Below, piece by piece: positions 50,661-62,888 of a DNA stretch of 64,000 bases. The stretch is taken from positions 186,001 through 250,000 of the forward strand of contig NW_027077409.1 of NCBI RefSeq assembly GCF_963924675.1, written 5' to 3'. Source of the stretch: Phocoena phocoena. Taxonomy: Eukaryota > Chordata > Mammalia > Artiodactyla > Phocoenidae. Below the pieces are notes generated by a model, which did no database searches, was not told the origin of the DNA, and saw only the letters and a program-made list of their open reading frames with translations. Both the position numbers and the translations under genes were made by a program. Position 1 is the stretch's first letter. Each line of letters begins with the position of its first letter.

Positions 50661-52407
50661 ATAATTCACTCAGGGCATGTGATGCAACCGGGATTGACCA
50701 CATCTACACCCAGAGCTGGTTGAGACATAAGGCTGGACACTTCAGGCTGATGGCATTGGTGAGTTTAGGTGAGCAAATGCACACCCTTTGAAGTCATACT
50801 GTATGGTACCTATTCCATGGGTCCCAACTCTTCAGGTTCAAGGGATTCTTCCTCCAGCTAAAACATGCATGTGAAACCCACAGTATGGTCCACCGTGTTA
50901 TGGGGAAATGATTTAAAATGCATCTCAGTTTTCGTATCCTGGTCCTCGGGTTCACCATTCCAGATGATTTACTAACAGTCTCCCTGCTTGGAGAGTCAGT
51001 GCCTTTAACCTCCTGTTTGGCACAGCTTGCAATTTCTGTGCAAGATGAACAGGAATAGGGAGAACCAATGAGAGACTAGCTGTAGGTGTCTGCACGGGCA
51101 AATGTAACGCTCATTTCCCACCAGGAAGAGGAATTTACCAAAGGCTCAGCATGCCCTGCCCGAAACAGATTAGGGCCTGAAGCAATCCTGCGGTTTTGTG
51201 CCCAGTTCACAAGAAAGCGAGTTGAAGAAAGGAGCTCAGGGGCACTGTAATTCACAAACCTGCAGAGTTATAAATGACAGCTATCCTCCAAAAATATATT
51301 GAAGTAAGCCTGCGAAGGGGACTTGAAAGCGGGGCAGAATTTCAGGAAAACGATTGCAGGGGGTAGACTGGAATTGCCCTGAAAGCATAGGAAAAGAGGC
51401 AGAACGTCGACAATGATGCACTTGGCCAAAAAGGGCGTATGCGTTTTTTCCTGAATATATTCAGGAAAAAACGCATACGCCCTTTTTGGCCAACCAAGCA
51501 AGCCTGTAAAGGAAATCTGCACTACAATGAAGTCTCACTGCCCCCCGGGCAAGAGGGCCATCTGAAAAAAGTGTAAAATCCAGAAAGGTAGGACAGGATA
51601 TGGAGAACAGGGAGCCTTGTTATGCTGATTGGCAGGATGTAAATTGCCAGCAGCCAGCCTGGAGAAGTGTATGGTGTTTCCTGAAACACATAAGAAACAA
51701 AGCAACACAGTCTATGGCACTTCCACTTATGGTCCTATAGCTTACGGAAATTAAAATCAAAAACAGACAGCCACCCCAATATTTGGGACGGCTGTGTTCA
51801 CAAGAAGCTCGTCTACAGTAACAGGTAAATATCCCAGAAAGCAAAATATGGATAAAGAAGTTGTGGCACGTACGTACAATGCAATATCACTCAGCAATGA
51901 AATCTGTGTCATCAGGCCCGTAGCGGCATAGTGAGTGGATGCAGGTACGGTGATTCTACGTGAACTACGTCACACAGAAAAAGAAACATCATAAGATATC
52001 ACTAATACACGGAATGTAAACTTGACTACACATGAACTGAATTACAAAACAGAACAGGGTCTCAAATTTAGAAAACAAACTAGTGCTTGCTTATGGGGAA
52101 AGGTGCGTTGGGGTGCTTCATAAAACCAGAGACTGAAATTAGCACAGATAACTTTCCATAAGCCAAATATGTAATAGACAAGACCTACTCCTTGCTCAAC
52201 GAAATGGACCCAACACCACATATTCAACGCCTAGGAATATACCTGACTAGGAAGAATCTTAAAACCCATGGATATATATGTCTCCGTAAGAGAATCAAGC
52301 GTGTGTACAGCGGCATAAACGCAGCAGTGAAAATCCGATAAATCCCATTATCAAAATAAATTTCAAAAAAAAATCATAAAGACAGTGAAATAGAGAGCAA
52401 TTCTTAA
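50661..52407 (+). repeat. Monomer 30, type B
   Basis: Type B. Palindrome 51422-51493 perfect. L1 part 51507-52380. Private change gatggcatt near 50750. Confidence 0.92.
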
Positions 52408-54154
52408 ATAATTCACTCAGGGCATGTGATGCAACCGGGATTTAACACATCTACACCCAGAGCTGGTTGAGACATAAGGCTGGACACTTCAGGCTGATAG
52501 CATTGGTGAGTTTCGGTGAGCAAATGCAGACCCTTTGAAGTCATACTGCATGGTACCCATTCCATGGGTCCCAACTCTCCAGGTTCAAGGGATTCTTCCT
52601 CCAGCTAAAACATGCATGGGAAACCAAGAGTATCGTCCACCATGTGATTGGGAAATGATTTAAAATGCATCTCAGTTTTCGTATCCTGGTCCTCGGGTTC
52701 ACCATTCCAGATGCTTTACTAACACTCTCCCCGCTTGGAGAGTCAGTGCCTTTAACCTCCTCTTTGGCACAGCTTGCAATTTCTGTGCAAAATGAACAGG
52801 AATAGGGAGAACCAATGAGAGACTAGCTGTAGGTGTCTGCACGGGCAAATGTAACGCTCATTGCCCACCAGGAAGAGGAATTAAACAAAGGCTCAGTGTG
52901 CCCTGCTGGAAACAGATTAGGGCCTGAAGCAATCCTGCGGTTTTGTGCCCAGCTCACAAGAAAGCGAGTTGAAGAAAGGAGCTCAGGGGCACTGTAATTC
53001 ACAAACCTGCAGAGTTATAAATGACAGCTTTCCTCCAAAAATATATTGAAGTAAGCCTGCGAAGGGGACTTGAAAGCGGGGCAGAATTTCAGGAAAACGA
53101 TTGCAGGGGGTAGACTGGAATTGCCCTGAAAGCATAGGAAAAGAGGCAGAACGTCGACAATGATGCACTTGGCCAAAAAGGGCGTATGCGTTTTTTCCTG
53201 AATATATTCAGGAAAAAACGCATACGCCCTTTTTGGCCAACCAAGCAAGCCTGTAAATGAAATCTGCACTACAATGAAGTCTCACTGCACCCCGGGCAAA
53301 AGGGCCATCTGAAAAAAGTGTAAAATCCAGAAAGGTAGGACAGGATATGGAGAACAGGGAGCCTTGTTATGCTGATTGGCAGGATGTAAATTGCCAGCAG
53401 CCACCCTGGAGAAGTGTATGGTGTTTCCTGAAACACGAAAGAAACAAAGCAACACAGCCTATGGCACTTCCACTTATGGTCCTATAGCTTACGGAAATTA
53501 AAATCAAAAACAGACAGCCACCCCAATATTTGAGACGGCTGTGTTCACAAGAAGCTCGTCTACAGTATCAGGTAAATATCCCAGAAAGCAAAAAATGGAT
53601 AAAGAACTTGTGGCACGTACGTACAATGCAATATCACTCAGCAATGAAATCTGTGTCATCAGGCCCATAGCGGCATAGTGAGTGGATGCAGGTACGGTGA
53701 TTCTACGTGAACTACGTCACACAGAAAAAGAAACATCATAAGATATCACGAATACACGGAATGTAAACTTGACTACACATGAACTGAATTACAAAATAGA
53801 AATGGGTCTCAAATTTAGAAAACCAACTAGTGCTTGCTTATGGGGAAAGGTGCCTTGGGGTGCTGCATAAAACCAGAGACTGAAATTAGCACAGATAACT
53901 TTCCATAAGCCCAATATGTAATAGACAAGACCTACTCCTTGCTCAACGAAATGGACCCAACACCACATATTCAACGCCTAGGAATATACCTGACTAGGAA
54001 GAATCTTAAAACCCATGGATATATATGTCTCCGTAAGAGAATCAAGGGTGTGTACAGCGGCCGAAAGGCAGCAGTGAAAATCCGATAAATCCCATTATCA
54101 AAATAAATTTCGAAAACAAAACACAAAGACAGTGAAATAGAGAGCAATTCTTAA
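52408..54154 (+). repeat. Monomer 31, type A
   Basis: Type A. Palindrome 53169-53240 perfect. L1 part 53254-54127. Private changes ctgcaccccggg near 53286 and agaaatggg near 53799. Confidence 0.92.
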
Positions 54155-55901
54155 ATAATTCACTCAGGGCATGTGATGCAACCGGGATTGACCACATCTA
54201 CACCCAGAGCTGGTTGAGACATAAGGCTGGACACTTCAGGCTGATAGCATTGGTGAGTTTAGGTGAGCAAATGCACACCCTTTGAAGTCATACTGTATGG
54301 TACCTATTCCATGGGTCCCAACTCTTCAGGTTCAAGGGATTCTTCCTCCAGCTAAAACATGCATGTGAAACCCACAGTATGGTCCACTGTGTTATGGGGA
54401 AATGATTTAAAATGCATCTCAGTTTTCGTATCCTGGTCCTCGGGTTCACCATTCCAGATGATTTACTAACAGTCTCCCTGCTTGGAGAGTCAGTGCCTTT
54501 AACCTCCTGTTTGGCACAGCTTGCAATTTCTGTGCAAGATGAACAGGAATAGGGAGAACCAATGAGAGACTAGCTGTAGGTGTCTGCACGGGCAAATGTA
54601 ACGCTCATTGCCCACCAGGAAGAGGAATTTACCAAAGGCTCAGCGTGCCCTGCCCGAAACAGATTAGGGCCTGAAGCAATCCTGCGGTTTTGTGCCCAGT
54701 TCACAAGAAAGCGAGTTGAAGAAAGGAGCTCAGGGGCACTGTAATTCACAAACCTGCAGAGTTATAAATGACAGCTATCCTCCAAAAATATATTGAAGTA
54801 AGCCTGCGAAGGGGACTTGAAAGTGGGGCAGAATTTCAGGAAAACGATTGCAGGGGGTAGACTGGAATTGCCCTGAAAGCATAGGAAAAGAGGCAGAACG
54901 TCGACAATGATGCACTTGGCCAAAAATGGGGTATGCGTTTTTGCCTGAATATATTCAGGAAAAAACGCATACGCCCTTTTTGGCCAACCAAGCAAGCCTG
55001 TAAAGGAAATCTGCACTACAATGAAGTCTCACTGCCCCCTGGGCAAGAGGGCCATCTGAAAAAAGTGTAAAATCCAGAAAGGTAGGACAGGATATGGAGA
55101 ACAGGGAGCCTTGTTATGCTGATTGGCAGGATGTAAATTGCCAGCAGCCAGCCTGGAGAAGTGTAAGGTGTTTCCTGAAACACATAAGAAACAAAGCAAC
55201 ACAGTCTATGGCACTTCCACTTATGGTCCTATAGCTTACGGAAATTAAAATCAAAAACAGACAGCCACCCCAATATTTGGGACGGCTGTGTTCACAAGAA
55301 GCTCGTCTACAGTAACAGGTAAATATCCCAGAAAGCAAAATATGGATAAAGAAGTTGTGGCACGTACGTACAATGCAATATCACTCAGCAATGAAATCTG
55401 TGTCATCAGGCCCGTAGAGGCATAGTGAGTGGATGCAGGTACGGTGATTCTACGTGAACTACGTCACACAGAAAAAGAAACATCATAAGATATCACTAAT
55501 ACACGGAATGTAAACTTGACTACACATGAACTGAATTACAAAACAGAACAGGGTCTCAAATTTAGAAAACCAACTAGTGCTTGCTTATGGGGAAAGGTGC
55601 GTTGGGGTGCTTCATAAAACCAGAGACTGAAATTAGCACAGATAACTTTCCATAAGCCAAATATGTAATAGACAAGACCTACTCCTTGCTCAACGAAATG
55701 GACCCAACACCACATATTCAACGCCTAGGAATATACCTGACTAGGAAGAATCTTAAAACCCATGGATATATATGTCTCCGTAAGAGAATCAAGCGTGTGT
55801 ACAGCGGCATAAACGCAGCAGTGAAAATCCGATAAATCCCATTATCAAAATAAATTTTAAAAAAAATCATAAAGACAGTGAAATAGAGAGCAATTCTTAA
55901 A
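54155..55901 (+). repeat. Monomer 32, type B, 1,746 bp
   Basis: Coordinates here close at 55900 for the 1,746 bases; 55901 is the shared junction base. Type B with A-like cattgccc near 54606 and A'-like cagcgtg near 54640. One A lost and c to t at the tail (tttt then eight A, 55859-55866). Palindrome 54916-54987 damaged. L1 part 55001-55873. Private changes gtgtaagg near 55161 and gtagagg near 55414. Confidence 0.9.
54916..54987. repeat. 72 bp palindrome, most damaged copy (monomer 32)
   Basis: Three changes, all in the left arm: aaaaatggggtatgcg for aaaaagggcgtatgcg, and tttttgcctg for ttttttcctg. The right arm is intact. Confidence 0.92.
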
Positions 55902-57647
55902 TAATTCACTCAGGGCATGTGATGCAACCGGGATTTAACACATCTACACCCAGAGCTGGTTGAGACATAAGGCTGGACACTTCAGGCTGATAGCATTGGT
56001 GAGTTTCGGTGAGCAAATGCAGACCCTTTGAAGTCATACTGCATGGTACCCATTCCATGGGTCCCAACTCTCCAGGTTCAAGGGATTCTTCCTCCAGCTA
56101 AAACATGCATGGGAAACCAAGAGTATCGTCCACCATGTGATTGGGAAATGATTTAAAATGCATCTCAGTTTTCGTATCCTGGTCCTCGGGTTCACCATTC
56201 CAGATGCTTTACTAACACTCTCCCCGCTTGGAGAGTCAGTGCCTTTAACCTCCTCTTTGGCACAGCTTGCAATTTCTGTGCAAAATGAACAGGAATAGGG
56301 AGAACCAATGAGAGACTAGCTGTAGGTGTCTGCACGGGCAAATGTAACGCTCATTTCCCACCAGGAAGAGGAATTAACCAAAGGCTCAGCGTGCCCTGCC
56401 GGAAACAGATTAGGGCCTGAAGCAATCCTGCGGTTTTGTGCCCAGCTCACAAGAAAGCGAGTTGAAGAAAGGAGCTCAGGGGCACTGTAATTCACAAACC
56501 TGCAGAGTTATAAATGACAGCTATCCTCCAAAAATATATTGAAGTAAGCCTGCGAAGGGGAGTTGAAAGCGGGGCAGAATTTCAGGAAAACGATTGCAGG
56601 GGGTAGACTGGAATTGCCCTGAAAGCATAGGAAAAGAGGCAGAACGTCGACAATGATGCACTTGGCCAAAAAGGGCGTATGTGTTTTTTCCTGAATATAT
56701 TCAGGAAAAAACGCATACGCCCTTTTTGGCCAACCAAGCAAGCCTGTAAATGAAATCTGCACTACAATGAAGTCTCACTGCCCCCCTGGCAAAAGGGCCA
56801 TCTGAAAAAAGTGTAAAATCCAGAAAGGTAGGACAGGATATGGAGAACAGGGAGCCTTGTTATGCTGATTGGCAGGATGTAAATTGCCAGCAGCCACCCT
56901 GGAGAAGTGTATGGTGTTTCCTGAAACACGAAAGAAACAAAGCAACACAGCCTATGGCACTTCCACTTATGGTCCTATAGCTTACGGAAATTAAAATCAA
57001 AAACAGACAGCCACCCCAATATTTGAGACGGCTGTGTTCACAAGAAGCTCGTCTACAGTATCAGGTAAATATCCCAGAAAGCAAAAAATGGATAAAGAAC
57101 TTGTGGCACGTACGTACAATGCAATATCACTCAGCAATGAAATCTGTGTCATCAGGCCCATAGCGGCATAGTGAGTGGATGCAGGTACGGTGATTCTACG
57201 TGAACTACGTCACACAGAAAAAGAAACATCATAAGATATCACGAATACACGGAATGTAAACTTGACTACACATGAACTGAATTTCAAAATAGAAAAGGGT
57301 CTCAAATTTAGAAAACCAACTAGTGCTTGCTTATGGGGAAAGGTGCGTTGGGGTGCTGCATAAAACCAGAGACTGAAATTAGCACAGATAACTTTCCATA
57401 AGCCCAATATGTAATAGACAAGACCTACTCCTTGCTCAACGAAATGGACCCAACACCACATATTCAACGCCTAGGAATATACCTGACTAGGAAGAATCTT
57501 AAAACCCATGGATATATATGTCTCTGTAAGAGAATCAAGGGTGTGTACAGCGGCCGAAAGGCAGCAGGGAAAATCCGATAAATCCCATTATCAAAATAAA
57601 TTTCGAAAACAAAACACAAAGACAGTGAAATAGAGAGCAATTCTTAA
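55901..57647 (+). repeat. Monomer 33, type A'
   Basis: A' (aattaacc, cagcgtgccctgccgg, ggggagttg, gtatgtg) with ctatcc. Palindrome 56662-56733 with the A' mismatch. L1 part 56747-57620. Private changes atttcaaaat near 57281, tctctgtaag near 57520 (also in monomer 34) and cagcaggg near 57563. Confidence 0.92.
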
Positions 57648-59394
57648 ATAATTCACTCAGGGCATGTGATGCAACCGGGATTGACCACATCTACACCCAG
57701 AGCTGGTTGAGACATAAGGCTGGACACTTCAGGCTGATAGCATTGGTGAGTTTCGGTGAGCAAATGCAGACCCTTTGAAGTCATACTGCATGGTACCCAT
57801 TCCATGGGTCCCAACTCTCCAGGTTCAAGGGATTCTTCCTCCAGCTAAAACATGCATGGGAAACCAAGAGTATCGTCCACCATGTGATTGGGAAATGATT
57901 TAAAATGCATCTCAGTTTTCGTATCCTGGTCCTCGGGTTCACCATTCCAGATGCTTTACTAACACTCTCCCCGCTTGGAGAGTCAGTGCCTTTAACCTCC
58001 TCTTTGGCACAGCTTGCAATTTCTGTGCAAAATGAACAGGAATAGGGAGAACCAATGAGAGACTAGCTGTAGGTGTCTGCACGGGCAAATGTAACGCTCA
58101 TTTCCCACCAGGAAGAGGAATTAACCAAAGGCTCAGCGTGCCCTGCCGGAAACAGATTAGGGCCTGAAGCAATCCTGCGGTTTTGTGCCCAGCTCACAAG
58201 AAAGCGAGTTGAAGAAAGGAGCTCAGGGGCACTGTAATTCACAAACCTGCAGAGTTATAAATGACAGCTATCCTCCAAAAATATATTGAAGTAAGCCTGC
58301 GAAGGGGAGTTGAAAGCGGGGCAGAATTTCAGGAAAACGATTGCAGGGGGTAGACTGGAATTGCCCTGAAAGCATAGGAAAAGAGGCAGAACGTCGACAA
58401 TGATGCACTTGGCCAAAAAGGGCGTATGTGTTTTTTCCTGAATATATTCAGGAAAAAACGCATACGCCCTTTTTGGCCAACCAAGCAAGCCTGTAAATGA
58501 AATCTGCACTACAATGAAGTCTCACTGCCCCCCTGGCAAAAGGGCCATCTGAAAAAAGTGTAAAATCCAGAAAGGTAGGACAGGATATGGAGAACAGGGA
58601 GCCTTGTTATGCTGATTGGCAGGATGTAAATTGCCAGCAGCCACCCTGGAGAAGTGTATGGTGTTTCCTGAAACACGAAAGAAACAAAGCAACACAGCCT
58701 ATGGCACTTCCACTTATGGTCCTATAGCTTACGGAAATTAAAATCAAAAACAGACAGCCACCCCAATATTTGAGACGGCTGTGTTCACAAGAAGCTCGTC
58801 TACAGTATCAGGTAAATATCCCAGAAAGCAAAAAATGGATAAAGAACTTGTGGCACGTACGTACAATGCAATATCACTCAGCAATGAAATCTGTGTCATC
58901 AGGCCCATAGCGGCATAGTGAGTGGATGCAGGTACGGTGATTCTACGTGAACTACGTCACACAGAAAAAGAAACATCATAAGATATCACGAATACACGGA
59001 ATGTAAACTTGACTACACATGAACTGAATTACAAAATAGAAAAGGGTCTCAAATTTAGAAAACCAACTAGTGCTTGCTTATGGGGAAAGGTGCCTTGGGG
59101 TGCTGCATAAAACCAGAGACTGAAATTAGCACAGATAACTTTCCATAAGCCCAATATGTAATAGACAAGACCTACTCCTTGCTCAACGAAATGGACCCAA
59201 CACCACATATTCAACGCCTAGGAATGTACCTGACTAGGAAGAATCTTAAAACCCATGGATATATATGTCTCTGTAAGAGAATCAAGGGTGTGTACAGCGG
59301 CCGAAAGGCAGCAGTGAAAATCCGATAAATCCCATTATCAAAATAAATTTCGAAAACAAAACACAAAGACAGTGAAATAGAGAGCAATTCTTAA
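57648..59394 (+). repeat. Monomer 34, type A' with B start
   Basis: gattgacc (B), then A' from tttcgg at 57754. It follows another A' monomer, so the alternation breaks. Shares tctctgtaag with monomer 33. Palindrome 58409-58480 with the A' mismatch. L1 part 58494-59367. Private change aatgtacc near 59223. Confidence 0.92.
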
Positions 59395-61141
59395 ATAATT
59401 CACTCAGGGCATGTGATGCAACCGGGATTGACCACATCTACACCCAGAGCTGGTTGAGACATAAGGCTGGACACTTCCGGCTGATAGCATTGGTGAGTTT
59501 AGGTGAGCAAATGCACACCCTTTGAAGTCATACTGTATGGTACCTATTCCATGGGTCCCAACTCTTCAGGTTCAAGGGATTCTTCCTCCAGCTAAAACAT
59601 GCATGTGAAACCCACAGTATGGTCCACCGTGTTATGGGGAAATGATTTAAAATGCATCTCAGTTTTCGTATCCTGGTCCTCGGGTTCACCATTCCAGATG
59701 ATTTACTAACAGTCTCCCTGCTTGGAGAGTCAGTGCCTTTAACCTCCTGTTTGGCACAGCTTGCAATTTCTGTGCAAGATGAACAGGAATAGGGAGAACC
59801 AATGAGAGACTAGCTGTAGGTGTCTGCACGGGCAAATGTAACGCTCATTTCCCACCAGGAAGAGGAATTTACCAAAGGCTCAGCATGCCCTGCCCGAAAC
59901 AGATTAGGGCCTGAAGCAATCCTGCGGTTTTGTGCCCAGTTCACAAGAAAGCGAGTTAAAGAAAGGAGCTCAGGAGCACTGTAATTCACAAACCTGCAGA
60001 GTAATAAATGACAGCTTTCCTCCAAAAATATATTGAAGTAAGCCTGCGAAGGGGAGTTGAAAGCGGGGCAGAATTTCAGGAAAACGATTGCAGGGGGTAG
60101 ACTGGAATTGCCCTGAAAGCATAGGAAAAGAGGCAGAACGTCGACAATGATGCACTTGGCCAAAAAGGGCGTATGCGTTTTTTCCTGAATATATTCAGGA
60201 AAAAACGCATACGCCCTTTTTGGCCAACCAAGCAAGCCTGTAAAGGAAATCTGCACTACAATGAAGTCTCACTGCCCCCCGGGCAAGAGGGCCATCTGAA
60301 AAAAGTGTAAAATCCAGAAAGGTAGGACAGGATATGGAGAACAGGGAGCCTTGTTATGCTGATTGGCAGGATGTAAATTGCCAGCAGCCAGCCTGGAGAA
60401 GTGTATGGTGTTTCCTGAAACACATAAGAAACAAAGCAACACAGTCTATGGCACTTCCACTTATGGTCCTATAGCTTACGGAAATTAAAATCAAAAACAG
60501 ACAGCCACCCCAATATTTGGGACGGCTGTGTTCACAAGAAGCTCGTCTACAGTAACAGGTAAATATCCCAGAAAGCAAAATATGGATAAAGAAGTTGTGG
60601 CACGTACGTACAATGCAATATCACTCAGCAATGAAATCTGTGTCATCAGGCCCGTAGCGGCATAGTGAGTGGATGCAGGTACGGTGATTCTACGTGAACT
60701 ACGTCACACAGAAAAAGAAACATCATAAGATATCACTAATACACGGAATGTAAACTTGACTACACATGAACTGAAGTACAAAACAGAACAGGGTCTCAAA
60801 TTTAGAAAACCAACTAGTGCTTGCTTATGGGGAAAGGTGCGTTGGGGTGCTTCATAAAACCAGAGACTGAAATTAGCACAGATAACTTTCCATAAGCCAA
60901 ATATGTAATAGACAAGACCTACTCCTTGCTCAACGAAATGGACCCAACACCACATATTCAACGCCTAGGAATATACCTGACTAGGAAGAATCTTAAAACC
61001 CATGGATATATATGTCTCCGTAAGAGAATCAAGCGTGTGTACAGCGGCATAAACGCAGCAGTGAAAATCCGATAAATCCCATTATCAAAATAAATTTCAA
61101 AAAAAAATCATAAAGACAGTGAAATAGAGAGCAATTCTTAA
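59395..61141 (+). repeat. Monomer 35, type B with A' patch
   Basis: B-type, but ctttcc and ggggagttg at about 60010-60057 are A/A'-like, with gttaaag, aggagcac and gtaataaatg just before. acttccgg near 59473 is shared with monomer 37. Palindrome 60156-60227 perfect. L1 part 60241-61114. The substitutions open a chance 148-codon minus-strand frame. Confidence 0.92.
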
Positions 61142-62888
61142 ATAATTCACTCAGGGCATGTGATGCAACCGGGATTTAACACATCTACACCCAGAGCTGG
61201 TTGAGACATAAGGCTGGACACTTCAGGCTGATAGCATTGGTGAGTTTCGGTGAGCAAATGCAGACCCTTTGAAGTCATACTGCATGGTACCCATTCCATG
61301 GGTCCCAACTCTCCAGGTTCAAGGGATTCTTCCTCCAGCTAAAACATGCATGGGAAACCAAGAGTATCGTCCACCATGTGATTGGGAAATGATTTAAAAT
61401 GCATCTCAGTTTTCGTATCCTGGTCCTCGGGTTCACCATTCCAGATGCTTTACTAACACTCTCCCCGCTTGGAGAGTCAGTGCCTTTAACCTCCTCTTTG
61501 GCACAGCTTGCAATTTCTGTGCAAAATGAACAGGAATACGGAGAACCAATGAGAGACTAGCTGTAGGTGTCTGCACGGGCAAATGTAACGCTCATTTCCC
61601 ACCAGGAAGAGGAATTAAACAAAGGCTCAGCGTGCCCTGCCGGAAACAGATTAGGGCCTGAAGCAATCCTGCGGTTTTGTGCCCAGCTCACAAGAAAGCG
61701 AGTTGAAGAAAGGAGCTCAGGGGCACTGTAATTCACAAACCTGCAGAGTTATAAATGACAGCTATCCTCCAAAAATATATTGAAGTAAGCCTGCGAAGGG
61801 GACTTGAAAGCGGGGCAGAATTTCAGGAAAACGATTGCAGGGGGTAGACTGGAATTGCCCTGAAAGCATAGGAAAAGAGGCAGAACGTCGACAATGATGC
61901 ACTTGGCCAAAAAGGGCGTATGTGTTTTTTCCTGAATATATTCAGGAAAAAACGCATACGCACTTTTTGGCCAACCAAGCAAGCCTGTAAATGAAATCTG
62001 CACTACAATGAAGTCTCACTGCCCCCCTGGCAAAAGGGCCATCTGAAAAAAGTGTAAAATCCAGAAAGGTAGGACAGGATATGGAGAACAGGGAGCCTTG
62101 TTATGCTGATTGGCAGGATGTAAATTGCCAGCAGCCACCCTGGAGAAGTGTATGGTGTTTCCTGAAACACGAAAGAAACAAAGCAACACAGCCTATGGCA
62201 CTTCCACTTATGGTCCTATAGCTTACGGAAATTAAAATCAAAAACAGACAGCCACCCCAATATTTGAGACGGCTGTGTTCACAAGAAGCTCGTCTACAGT
62301 ATCAGGTAAATATCCCAGAAAGCAAAAAATGGATAAAGAACTTGTGGCACGTACGTACAATGCAATATCACTCAGCAATGAAATCTGTGTCATCAGGCCC
62401 ATAGCGGCATAGTGAGTGGATGCAGGTACGGTGATTCTACGTGAACTACGTCACACAGAAAAAGAAACATCATAAGATATCACGAATACACGGAATGTAA
62501 ACTTGACTACACATGAACTGAATTACAAAATAGAAAAGGGTCTCAAATTTAGAAAACCAACTAGTGCTTGCTTATGGGGAAAGGTGCCTTGGGGTGCTGC
62601 ATAAAACCAGAGACTGAAATTAGCACAGATAACTTTCCATAAGCCAAATAGGTAATAGACAAGACCTACTCCTTGCTCAACGAAATGGACCCAACACCAC
62701 ATATTCAACGCCTAGGAATATACCTGACTAGGAAGAATCTTAAAACCCATGGATATATATGTCTCCGTAAGAGAATCAAGGGTGTGTACAGCGGCCGAAA
62801 GGCAGCAGTGAAAATCCGATAAATCCCATTATCAAAATAAATTTCGAAAACAAAACACAAAGACAGTGAAATAGAGAGCAATTCTTAA
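61142..62888 (+). repeat. Monomer 36, type A' variant
   Basis: A-type ends, cagcgtgccctgccgg and gtatgtg as in A', but aattaaac and gacttg as in A. Palindrome 61903-61974 with two mismatches. L1 part 61988-62861. Private changes aatacgg near 61536 and aataggtaat near 62647. Confidence 0.92.
61903..61974. repeat. 72 bp palindrome, two mismatches (monomer 36)
   Basis: It has the A' left-arm change (gtatgtg) and a right-arm change (cgcacttttt for cgcccttttt). They lie at different pairs and do not compensate. Confidence 0.92.

Noticed and set aside
59810..60256. 148-codon minus-strand ORF, the longest in the window
   Set aside because: Substitutions in monomer 35 (gttaaag, gtaataaatg) remove stops present in all other copies. 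The translation is otherwise the usual repeat frame.
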